Shown here one piece after another: positions 1 to 5,187 of a DNA stretch of 5,855 bases. A program made the translations under genes and the position numbers. The notes under the pieces are model-generated. The model worked only from the letters and a program-made list of their open reading frames with translations, was not told the origin of the DNA and ran no database searches. The stretch's first letter is position 1; every line of letters begins with the position of its first letter. Source of the stretch: Geopsychrobacter sp. (GTDB lineage Bacteria > Desulfobacterota > Desulfuromonadia > Desulfuromonadales > Geopsychrobacteraceae); assembly GCA_030620915.1 (NCBI GenBank), contig JAUXIR010000116.1:1-5855 (forward strand), read 5' to 3'.

Positions 1-1
1 A

Positions 2-325
2 CCGCTGCTGCGTGGTGAGTTGGAGCTGAGTCTGAGCAGGCCGCGGATTAAGCCGCAACGCAAGAAGAAGCCCGCGCGTAAAATTGTCGGCATCGAATAC
101 GACGAGCAACTCTTTCAACTGCTGCGGGCCAGGCGTAAACAGATTGCCGATCGCGATGCCGTACCGCCTTATGTGGTCTTCGGTGATGCCAGTTTGGCTG
201 AAATGGCCGCCGTGCTGCCGACTCGCGAAGCGGACCTACTCGAAATCAACGGTGTCGGGCAGACAAAGCTCAAGCGTTACGGAGCCGAATTTATTGCAGA
301 GATCGTTGGGTATATCAGCCGCTAG
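2..325 (+). CDS. recQ: ATP-dependent DNA helicase RecQ, C-terminal part (5' end outside window)
   Basis: The open frame enters from the left edge with no start codon and ends at TAG 323-325, so this is the last ~107 codons of a longer gene. The first residues, PLLRGELELSLSRPR, match the end of the RQC winged-helix region of bacterial RecQ (E. coli has a VLRGE...PR segment at the same place). A short basic linker rich in Lys/Arg follows. An HRDC domain then runs from about nt 98 to 322, with the typical YDxxLFxxLR..RKxIAD, VPPYVVFGDASLAEMA and INGVGxxKLxRYG segments. RecQ is a 3'-5' DNA helicase in recombination and repair of stalled forks; HRDC helps bind DNA and structured substrates. The helicase core is upstream and not visible. 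A TTG at nt 20 could be mistaken for a start, but homology continues upstream of it. The gene is followed closely by xthA, implying co-transcription. Confidence 0.93.
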   Translation, partial: PLLRGELELSLSRPRIKPQRKKKPARKIVGIEYDEQLFQLLRARRKQIADRDAVPPYVVFGDASLAEMAAVLPTREADLLEINGVGQTKLKRYGAEFIAEIVGYISR

Positions 326-327
326 GA
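324..327 (+). promoter_or_regulatory. Shine-Dalgarno of xthA overlapping the recQ stop codon
   Basis: AGGA lies 7 nt before the ATG at 335, followed by a run of A. It shares bases with the recQ TAG stop (323-325), so ribosomes ending recQ release directly on the xthA start region. This supports ATG 335 as the start and translational coupling. Confidence 0.6.
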
Positions 328-334
328 AAAAAAC

Positions 335-1150
335 ATGAAAATCGTATCCTTCAATGTGAACGGCCTGCGGGCCAGGTTCCACCAGATGCAGGCGCTGATT
401 GCCAAGCATGCGCCCGATATCCTCGGTCTGCAGGAGATCAAGGTTAACGACCCCGACTTCCCCTTGGAGGCCATCGGCGAAATGGGCTATCGGGTGGTCT
501 ATCACGGGCAAAAGACCCATTACGGCGTGGCGCTGCTGTCGAAGCTCGAGCCGCAACATGTCCAAAAAGGCTTTGCCGGCGAGACTGGAGACCATCAGCG
601 CCGCCTGGTGATCGCCAGCTACCCGCTTGATGACGGACGGACTCTGCGCGTGGTGAACGGCTACTTTCCGCAAGGGGAGAGCCGCGCACATCCGACCAAG
701 TTTCCCAATAAACGAGATTTCTACGCCAACCTGCAGCTCTGGCTCGAAAATGAGGCCGACCCGCAGGACCTGCTGCTGGTGATGGGGGATCTGAATATCT
801 CACCGCAGGATTGTGATATCGGGATCGGTGCCGACAATGCCAAGCGCTGGCTGCGCACCGGCAAGTGCAGTTTTCTGCCCGAAGAGCGCGAGTGGCTGGA
901 CAGGGTCAAGGCCTGGGGTCTCATCGACAGCTACCGGGCGATGAACCCTGCAGTTACGGATCGCTTCAGCTGGTTCGATTACCGCTCGCGCGGATTCGAG
1001 GCCGAGCCGAAACGCGGTTTGCGTATCGATCTGATCATGGCGACTGCCCCGCTGATGGAGAGTTGTATTTCGACAGGGATCGATTATGAATTGCGTGGTA
1101 TCGAAAAGCCTTCGGACCATTGTCCGATCTGGGCGGAATTCGAGCTGTGA
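335..1150 (+). CDS. xthA: Exodeoxyribonuclease III (AP endonuclease, Xth family)
   Basis: A 271-residue protein of the Mg2+-dependent endonuclease/exonuclease/phosphatase fold, nearly the same length as E. coli exonuclease III and very similar along its whole length. It cleaves 5' of abasic sites in base-excision repair and degrades duplex DNA 3'-5'. The expected active-site residues are visible: Asn7 ([10 protein letters not shown]), Glu34 (GLQE), Tyr110 ([10 protein letters not shown]), Asp152 and Asn154 (MGDLNIS), Asp232 (GLRIDL) and the terminal Asp261-His262 pair (KPSDHCPIW). The family signatures [17 protein letters not shown] and [13 protein letters not shown] are intact, so the enzyme should be active. 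ATG 335 puts the first beta strand MKIVSFN exactly where the family starts and has an AGGA ribosome site. It lies 9 bp after recQ; the following gene starts on the next base after its TGA. Function is known from the family; co-transcription is inferred from spacing. Confidence 0.97.
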   Translation: MKIVSFNVNGLRARFHQMQALIAKHAPDILGLQEIKVNDPDFPLEAIGEMGYRVVYHGQKTHYGVALLSKLEPQHVQKGFAGETGDHQRRLVIASYPLDDGRTLRVVNGYFPQGESRAHPTKFPNKRDFYANLQLWLENEADPQDLLLVMGDLNISPQDCDIGIGADNAKRWLRTGKCSFLPEEREWLDRVKAWGLIDSYRAMNPAVTDRFSWFDYRSRGFEAEPKRGLRIDLIMATAPLMESCISTGIDYELRGIEKPSDHCPIWAEFEL

Positions 1151-1828
1151 GTGATTAAAAAAAAAGGATTGAAATGGCTGCTGGCAGGGCTCTGGGTGGC
1201 ACTGTTGGTTGTTGCGCTGCTCCTCTGGCAGCAAAGCGAGCTAGCGCTGCCGGAGATTCCGTACTGGATTGAGTCTCAGCTGGAAGCCTTCGGTCTGTGG
1301 AAGGCCGCGACCATTTACATTCTGATCTTCGCCTTGCGCCCCTTCCTGCTCTTTCCTGCCACCTTGCTGACGGTTTCATCCGGCCTGCTGTTCGGCCCCT
1401 GGCTGGGAATCCTCTTTACGATTATCGGCGAGAACGCCAGCGCCAATGTGGCCTTCTGCGTAGCGCGCTGGTTCGGGCGTGACTGGGTGAAGAAGAAGGC
1501 CGGAATCTCACTGCAGAAATGGGAAAAAAGAATCGCGGAGAACGGGCTGATGACCGTGTTGATCCTGCGCCTGATCATGCTGCCCTTCGATGCGGTCAAC
1601 TATGGCTGTGGATTGACGGCGGTACGCCAGCGTGACTATGCCATCGGCACCTTTATCGGGATATTGCCGGCGCTGATCGCCTTCGTGCTGCTGGGCGGGA
1701 TCGGCTCGGCCGGGGTCCAGAATCGATTCTGGCTCCTCGTCGCTTCGGTTGTTTTCCTGGTGCTGGGGATTCTGCTGGCCCGTTGGTTAGGGCGACGGGA
1801 AAAATCAGCCTCTGCGGAGGAGCAATAG
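1151..1828 (+). CDS. TVP38/TMEM64 (VTT/DedA-like) family integral membrane protein
   Basis: A 225-residue hydrophobic protein. A basic N-terminus (MIKKKGLK) and a first membrane segment at about residues 9-26 precede the VTT core at about 62-185. The core shows the hallmark re-entrant/glycine pattern: RPFLLFPATLL...SSGLLFGPWLG (63-86), a GENASANVAFCVARWFGRDW helix (93-112) and LRLIMLPFDAVNYGCG (139-154). A final membrane helix at about 193-212 ends in a charged tail. Proteins of this superfamily act in the inner membrane and some DedA/VTT relatives are lipid scramblases or flippases supporting envelope homeostasis; the substrate of this one cannot be read from sequence. The GTG start at 1151 directly follows the xthA TGA (1148-1150), with only a weak GAG upstream, so translation probably depends on coupling to xthA. 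Nine consecutive A follow the start codon plus one codon. The last 24 bp overlap the end of the opposing transporter gene. Confidence 0.88.
   Translation: MIKKKGLKWLLAGLWVALLVVALLLWQQSELALPEIPYWIESQLEAFGLWKAATIYILIFALRPFLLFPATLLTVSSGLLFGPWLGILFTIIGENASANVAFCVARWFGRDWVKKKAGISLQKWEKRIAENGLMTVLILRLIMLPFDAVNYGCGLTAVRQRDYAIGTFIGILPALIAFVLLGGIGSAGVQNRFWLLVASVVFLVLGILLARWLGRREKSASAEEQ
1157..1165 (+). repeat. A9 homopolymer at the start of the TVP38-family gene
   Basis: Nine A in a row encode three lysines (codons 3-5) right after GTG-ATT. Runs of this length are known sites of replication or transcription slippage; a one-base change here would shift almost the whole protein out of frame. Whether it varies is not known from one sequence. 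Confidence 0.6.
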
Positions 1829-2947
1829 TGGGAAGGCGAGCAGCATAAAGGCCCCGGCAGAGAGGAAGAGGGTAGAAAGCCCGGCCAATTCTCCGATCAG
1901 GCCGAGGAGTAACGAGCCGACAAAGGCCCCGCCATCGATACTGCCGGTAAAGATGCCGGTCACCTTGCCCCGCACCTCATAGGCCTCACCCCGGATCGCC
2001 ATGGCGTTGAGCGAGGGGAAGAGCAGACCATGACCTGTCCCCGAGAGCAGCCCGCTGATCATCAGTAGTGAACTGCGGTCGCAGTAAGGGAGGTAGAACA
2101 TCCCGGCGGCAGCCAGGGCAATCCCCCAGGGGAGCAATTGTGCCTCGCCGCAGCGATCGGCTATGCGGCCGGCAAACAGCCTGATCCCGACCGCAGCGGC
2201 TGAATAGGCGAGATAGTAGCTTGAGATAAAACCGATACCCCGTTGTTCGGCCAGGGGTGCGACAAAGGTGCTGGTTGCCGCCACTCCAAAACCGAAGATC
2301 CCCGCGATCAGAGCGATCAACAGGTGTTTGCGCTGCGCTAATAACTTGAAAAAACCATTTGATACCGATCTATCAGCCGGCGGCCGTCTGACCTCCGTGA
2401 CCGGCAGGTGAAGCAGGAGTCCGCAGCCCGCAAGTAATGCCGAACAGATAAAGAGTGCCGGAAAACCGCCAAAATCGATAACCAGTTCGGCTATCGCCGG
2501 TCCGAGTGCGAATCCGATCAGTCCCGAAGTGCCGAACATACCGATGCCTTCGTTGAGGCGTTCTGCGGGAATCAGGTCGACAATAAAGGTAAAGATCGCG
2601 GTAAAACAGATGGCGATCCCGATGCCATGGATCACGCGCAGCAAGATCAGCGGCCAGAAGAACTCGGTAAGATCCCCTGCCAGGGGTAGATAGCAGAGGG
2701 GGGCCAGGGTCATGATCAGGCTACCGATGCTGTAACTGCGCTTGCGCCCGATCCGGTCGATCATCTCCGAGACCCAGGGGCGACAGACCGCCGAAGCCAG
2801 GGCGAAGCTCCCCATCAGCAGGCCGATATCGGTCTCACTGCCGCCATGGGCACTGATAAATAACGGGAAGAGGAAGAAGCCGGAAAAACTCGCTACGATC
2901 ATCAGGTTGGTCATGAACAGCGCGGCAAAGGCAGGGGTATAGAGCAT
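1805..2947 (-). CDS. Major facilitator superfamily (MFS) transporter
   Basis: A 380-residue protein with about 12 hydrophobic segments in two six-helix halves, separated by a polar loop near residues 182-208; length is normal for a compact MFS efflux-type carrier. A motif-A loop between helices 2 and 3 reads RPWVSEMIDRIGRKR (56-70), and a copy in the second half reads RLFAGRIADRCG (256-267). Arg103 in ILLRVIHGIG (101-110) fits motif B. GTSGLIGFALGPAIAE (139-154) resembles motif C of drug/H+ antiporters, so proton-driven export from the cytoplasm is the best guess; the substrate is unknown. ATG 2947 lies 11 bp after the yqaA-like stop on the same strand, with only a weak purine stretch upstream, implying co-transcription and coupling. 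Its stop (plus-strand 1805-1807) lies inside the convergent TVP38-family gene. The protein is complete with no frameshift. Confidence 0.9.
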   Translation of the reverse strand: MLYTPAFAALFMTNLMIVASFSGFFLFPLFISAHGGSETDIGLLMGSFALASAVCRPWVSEMIDRIGRKRSYSIGSLIMTLAPLCYLPLAGDLTEFFWPLILLRVIHGIGIAICFTAIFTFIVDLIPAERLNEGIGMFGTSGLIGFALGPAIAELVIDFGGFPALFICSALLAGCGLLLHLPVTEVRRPPADRSVSNGFFKLLAQRKHLLIALIAGIFGFGVAATSTFVAPLAEQRGIGFISSYYLAYSAAAVGIRLFAGRIADRCGEAQLLPWGIALAAAGMFYLPYCDRSSLLMISGLLSGTGHGLLFPSLNAMAIRGEAYEVRGKVTGIFTGSIDGGAFVGSLLLGLIGELAGLSTLFLSAGAFMLLAFPLLLLRRG

Positions 2948-2958
2948 GGCTACTTATC

Positions 2959-3411
2959 TCAGAGCAGAGTCTGGCCGGTTAAGGCCAGGGTCGCGACCAG
3001 AGTGTAGCGGGCTGTTTTGCCGATAGCGACCAACAGAATAAAATTGCCAAAACGATGACGCAACATCCCGGCGACCAGACACAGTGGGTCACCGACGATC
3101 GGTAACCACGAAAAGAGCAGGGCCCAGCTGCCGTAGTGGGCGAACCAGTTTTGAGCCCTTTGTTGTTGCTGCAAGCCGATCCGCAACAGCTTTTCGATCA
3201 GCCAACGACTGCCGCCAAGACCGATCAGGTAACTGGTCACCGCCCCCAGGCTGTTGCCGAGGCTCGCAACGCCAACCGCAGACAGGGGATCGCTACCACC
3301 CAGCAGCAAGGTCACCAGCAGCCACTCCGAGCCTAAGGGGATCAGGGTAGAAGCACAGAGGCTTAGAAGAAAGAGTGACAGCAGGCCATGTTGGGTTAGA
3401 ATTTCAGGCAT
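2959..3411 (-). CDS. yqaA: YqaA-type DedA/VTT-family small membrane protein
   Basis: A 150-residue membrane protein matching the E. coli YqaA pattern over its whole length: an N-terminal helix with STLIPLGSEWLLV (21-33), GNSLGAVTSYLIG (52-64), then AHYGSWALLFSWLPIVGDPLCLVAGMLR (split over 91-118) and GKTARY (131-136). The WLPIVGDPLCLVAG block is the most conserved part of the family and is intact. It belongs to the same broad VTT/DedA superfamily as the protein at 1151-1828 but to a different, shorter branch. It probably sits in the inner membrane; its biochemical role is not established. It is the first gene of a two-gene minus-strand operon with the MFS transporter. ATG 3411 is the first in-frame start and gives the family-like N-terminus. 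No good ribosome-binding site precedes it, but a TATAGT box lies 9 nt upstream. Confidence 0.87.
   Translation of the reverse strand: MPEILTQHGLLSLFLLSLCASTLIPLGSEWLLVTLLLGGSDPLSAVGVASLGNSLGAVTSYLIGLGGSRWLIEKLLRIGLQQQQRAQNWFAHYGSWALLFSWLPIVGDPLCLVAGMLRHRFGNFILLVAIGKTARYTLVATLALTGQTLL
2971..2998 (-). other. Inverted repeat and adjoining palindrome in the last codons of the yqaA-like gene
   Basis: CTGGCC (2971-2976) and GGCCAG (2983-2988) form a perfect 6-bp stem with a 6-nt loop. Directly next to it GGTCGCGACC (2989-2998) is a perfect 10-bp palindrome. Both lie inside the coding sequence just ahead of the MFS start. There is no T-tract on the minus strand, so it is not an intrinsic terminator. 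It could form RNA structure that tunes transporter expression or mRNA decay, or simply reflect GC-rich codon use. Confidence 0.35.
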
Positions 3412-3419
3412 AAGCTCGG

Positions 3420-3425
3420 ACTATA
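3420..3425 (-). promoter_or_regulatory. Candidate -10 box for the yqaA-MFS operon
   Basis: Read on the minus strand the sequence is TATAGT, five of six matches to TATAAT, ending 8 bp before the ATG at 3411. A -35 at 17 bp is poor (TTTCTT). If used, transcription would start about at the start codon, giving a nearly leaderless mRNA; this would agree with the lack of a ribosome site. The call is tentative. Confidence 0.3.
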
Positions 3426-3457
3426 CCAGAGGCGTAGGGTGGAAGAAAGCTCGGGTC

Positions 3458-3486
3458 TTGCCGACCGGGCGCGACAGGTGTAGAGT
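3458..3486 (+). promoter_or_regulatory. Candidate sigma70-like promoter for the ubiA-ubiX-mqnE genes
   Basis: TTGCCG (3458-3463) and TAGAGT (3481-3486) are separated by exactly 17 bp, each with four of six consensus matches. The predicted start point is near 3493-3495, giving a leader of about 40 nt to the ATG at 3533. It lies in the divergent gap, where a promoter is expected. It is recognised by eye only. Confidence 0.4.
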
Positions 3487-3491
3487 GTCGC
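3471..3491. promoter_or_regulatory. Inverted repeat overlapping the candidate ubiA -10 (possible operator)
   Basis: GCGACA (3471-3476) and TGTCGC (3486-3491) are perfect 6-bp inverted arms with 9 bp between them, spanning the end of the promoter spacer and the -10 box. The geometry suits a dimeric repressor, but no regulator is known for it and a repeat of this size could arise by chance. Confidence 0.28.
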
Positions 3492-3532
3492 TTTAGTTAA
3501 CTCTCCTCACCCGGAACAGACGACGAAAAACT

Positions 3533-4408
3533 ATGAATCGCGAACAGACATTCGACAAGATCCGTGCCCTGCTGGAGATGATCAAGTTCTCCCACACCAT
3601 CTTCGCCTTCCCCTTTGCGCTGTTCGGCGTGGTGCTGGCCAGTCTCGCTAGCGGTGAACTGCCGGGGATTGGGCAGGTCTTCTGGATTTGCGTCGCCATG
3701 GTCGGAGCACGGAGCGGTGCCATGGGGTTGAACCGTCTGATCGATGCCGGGATCGATGCCGACAACCCGCGGACTGCCGAGCGGCACATTCCGGCCGGCA
3801 AGGTATTACCGAGCGAAGCCTGGTTGTTTATCCTGGCTTCGCTGAGTGTTTTTGCTTTCGCCGCCTGGATGCTCAACCCTCTCTGTTTCAAGCTGGCGCC
3901 GGTCGCCATCGGTCTCTTTGTGCTCTATGCCTACTGTAAGCGCTTCAGTCATTATGCGCATATTGTGTTGGGGATCTGTCTGGCCGCGGCGCCGATCGGG
4001 GCCTATATCGCCCTGCGCGGCAGTCTCGACTGGTCGGTTGTGGCCTTGGGGCTGGCGGTGCTCTTCTGGGTCGCCGGATTCGATATCTTTTATGCCCTGC
4101 AGGATTTTGAGTTCGATGTTGAACACGGCCTGCACTCGATCCCTTCACGTCTGGGCCTCGAAAAATCTTTTCTGCTGGTGCGCATCTTCCACGGGCTGAT
4201 GCTGCTGTTTTTACTGCTGGTTCTTCCCGGCAGCGGTCTCGGCTGGATCTACTTCAGCGGGGTGTTGGTGGTGGCCGGGCTGCTGCTTTATGAACACGGA
4301 CTGGTCAAGCCTGATGACCTGTCGAAGCTGGATGCAGCCTTCTTCAACATGAATGGCTATATCAGCGTGACGATCTTTGTCTTTGCGCTGGTGGATGCGG
4401 TAATTTGA
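3533..4408 (+). CDS. ubiA: UbiA-like polyprenyltransferase, menaquinone (futalosine pathway) type, MqnP role
   Basis: A 291-residue integral membrane prenyltransferase with about 8-9 hydrophobic helices. The N-terminal IKFSHTIFAFPFAL (17-30) is typical of the UbiA branch found with futalosine genes, not of ubiquinone-type E. coli UbiA. Both Asp-rich motifs that bind Mg2+-diphosphate are intact: Asn67-x3-Asp71-x3-Asp75 (NRLIDAGID, followed by NPRT) and Asp184-x2-Tyr187-x3-Asp191-x3-Asp195 (DIFYALQDFEFD). The AERHIPAGKV segment (82-91) is also characteristic. It should transfer a polyprenyl chain to 1,4-dihydroxy-6-naphthoate in the inner membrane; that assignment relies on the neighbouring mqnE. 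It opens a plus-strand cluster with ubiX and mqnE. ATG 3533 has a poor ribosome site. An in-frame ATG at 3578 would remove the helix leading into the first membrane segment, so the upstream start is preferred but not certain. Confidence 0.92.
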   Translation: MNREQTFDKIRALLEMIKFSHTIFAFPFALFGVVLASLASGELPGIGQVFWICVAMVGARSGAMGLNRLIDAGIDADNPRTAERHIPAGKVLPSEAWLFILASLSVFAFAAWMLNPLCFKLAPVAIGLFVLYAYCKRFSHYAHIVLGICLAAAPIGAYIALRGSLDWSVVALGLAVLFWVAGFDIFYALQDFEFDVEHGLHSIPSRLGLEKSFLLVRIFHGLMLLFLLLVLPGSGLGWIYFSGVLVVAGLLLYEHGLVKPDDLSKLDAAFFNMNGYISVTIFVFALVDAVI

Positions 4409-4425
4409 AATTAGCAAGGCCTATG

Positions 4426-4537
4426 TAACGCAGAGGTGGAGAGAAGGAGAGCGCGCGGAGAAAAGCGAAGATCTTTTTTGCTCTTTACTTAAATCCAATT
4501 CTTGATTTTCTCTGCGGTTCTCTCCGGCTCTGCGTTA
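4426..4537. repeat. 112-bp imperfect intergenic palindrome made of CGCAGAG-like units
   Basis: The left arm (4426-4464) and right arm (4506-4537) are inverted copies around a 41-nt AT-richer centre. Three paired blocks are visible: TAACGCAGAG (4426-4435) with CTCTGCGTTA (4528-4537), 10/10; GGAGAGAA (4438-4445) with TTCTCTCC (4518-4525), 8/8; and CGCGGAGAAAA (4454-4464) with TTTTCTCTGCG (4506-4516), 11 pairs with one G.T. The left arm has an extra 8 nt (4446-4453, GGAGAGCG) unmatched on the right. It fills most of the 163-bp ubiA-ubiX gap, codes for nothing convincing and would fold into a long RNA stem. The form resembles dispersed intergenic palindromes or small non-autonomous elements, but copies elsewhere cannot be seen here. 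No clear target-site duplication flanks it. Confidence 0.8.
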
Positions 4538-4562
4538 AAATGGTTTTTAAGCAGTTTTGGAA

Positions 4563-4568
4563 AAGGGA
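4563..4568 (+). promoter_or_regulatory. Ribosome-binding site of ubiX
   Basis: AAGGGA ends 3 nt before the ATG at 4572. It decides in favour of ATG 4572 over an in-frame TTG at 4557, which lies upstream of this site. Confidence 0.55.
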
Positions 4569-4571
4569 TTC

Positions 4572-5171
4572 ATGCAGAAAATTGTGGTCGGCATAACCGG
4601 AGCTTCCGGTTCTATTTACGGCCTGCGGCTGGTCGAAGAGCTTTTGCGCGCCGAAAAAGAGGTGAGTCTGCTGCTGAGTTCGGCCGGTCGACAGGTGTTG
4701 GCTCATGAGACCGGCCTGCAGCTCGATTCGAACCCGACCGCCTGTCTGCGGCAGTTGCGTGACCATTTTGCCGCGCATGAGAATCTGAAGAGCTACGCAA
4801 TGGATGATTTCTTTGCGCCGGTGGCCAGCGGTTCCAATGCCCCCGACGCGGTGGTCATCTGCCCCTGTTCGATGGGGACCCTCGGCCGAATCGCCGCCGG
4901 GCTTTCCGACAACTTGCTTGAACGAGTGGCCGATGTCGCACTCAAGGAGCAGAAAAGACTGCTGCTGGTGCCGCGCGAAACTCCCTTGAATCAGATTCAT
5001 CTGCAGAACCTGCTGCGTGTTTCTCAGGCTGGTGGACAGATTCTGCCGGCGATGCCGGCCTTTTATCAGCAGCCGCAGAGCATCGAAGATCTCGTCGATT
5101 TTGTGGTCGGCAAGGTATTGGATAATCTCGGCATAGCGCACCAACTATTTTCTCCCTGGGGAGAGTCTTGA
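4572..5171 (+). CDS. ubiX: Flavin prenyltransferase UbiX
   Basis: A 199-residue flavoprotein of the UbiX/Pad1 family, normal length. It joins dimethylallyl phosphate to reduced FMN, making the prenylated FMN cofactor that UbiD-type decarboxylases need. The N-terminal Rossmann-like MQKIVVGITGASG matches E. coli UbiX position for position from ATG 4572. Visible family signatures are GASG (10-13), HETG (45-48), ICPCSMGTLGRIAAGLSDN (96-114), the ERVADVALKEQKRLLLVPRE block with Arg135-Glu136-Thr-Pro-Leu, and MPAFYQQPQS (161-170) with the conserved Tyr165. It is cytosolic. In this setting it would serve the UbiD-like decarboxylase of menaquinone synthesis (MqnL), whose gene is not in the window. 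It is separated from ubiA by the 112-bp palindrome and from mqnE by 16 bp, so it probably shares a transcript with mqnE at least. Confidence 0.95.
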   Translation: MQKIVVGITGASGSIYGLRLVEELLRAEKEVSLLLSSAGRQVLAHETGLQLDSNPTACLRQLRDHFAAHENLKSYAMDDFFAPVASGSNAPDAVVICPCSMGTLGRIAAGLSDNLLERVADVALKEQKRLLLVPRETPLNQIHLQNLLRVSQAGGQILPAMPAFYQQPQSIEDLVDFVVGKVLDNLGIAHQLFSPWGES

Positions 5172-5187
5172 TCATAGTGGACTATAA

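Noticed and set aside
800..1234. Minus-strand open frame of 144 codons opposite the end of xthA
   Set aside because: xthA on the plus strand is conserved through this whole region with all catalytic residues; the antisense translation has no recognisable domain.
1800..1820. Intrinsic terminator for the MFS gene on the minus strand (CCTC-CGCA-GAGG then TTTTT)
   Set aside because: The stem is only 4 bp and is separated from the T-run by the stop codon region; too weak to call.
3578..3580. Internal ATG as an alternative ubiA start with GGAG just before it
   Set aside because: The GGAG touches the ATG, so spacing is wrong, and the shorter protein would begin right at the conserved IKFSHT segment.
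3493..3909. Minus-strand open frame of 138 codons opposite the start of ubiA
   Set aside because: Antisense to the conserved first Asp-rich motif of UbiA; low-complexity basic composition and no family resemblance.
4426..4537. CRISPR-like repeat in the ubiA-ubiX gap
   Set aside because: The units are short, degenerate and arranged as inverted arms, with no regular direct repeats and spacers and no cas gene nearby.
4426..4550. Intrinsic terminator for ubiA formed by the 112-bp palindrome
   Set aside because: The right arm is followed by AAAATGG before a short T5 run, and the stem is interrupted by an 8-nt bulge with a 41-nt loop; not a standard terminator shape.
4557..4571. In-frame TTG at 4557 as the ubiX start
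   Set aside because: It lies upstream of the AAGGGA ribosome site, and ATG 4572 gives the exact family N-terminus.
4485..5144. Long minus-strand open frame (219 codons) opposite ubiX
   Set aside because: It lies almost wholly antisense to a clear UbiX gene, its translation resembles no family I know, and it is the usual by-product of GC-rich codon use on the real strand.
5169..5174. TGATCA palindrome overlapping the ubiX stop
   Set aside because: A six-base palindrome at a stop codon is expected by chance and has no supporting context.
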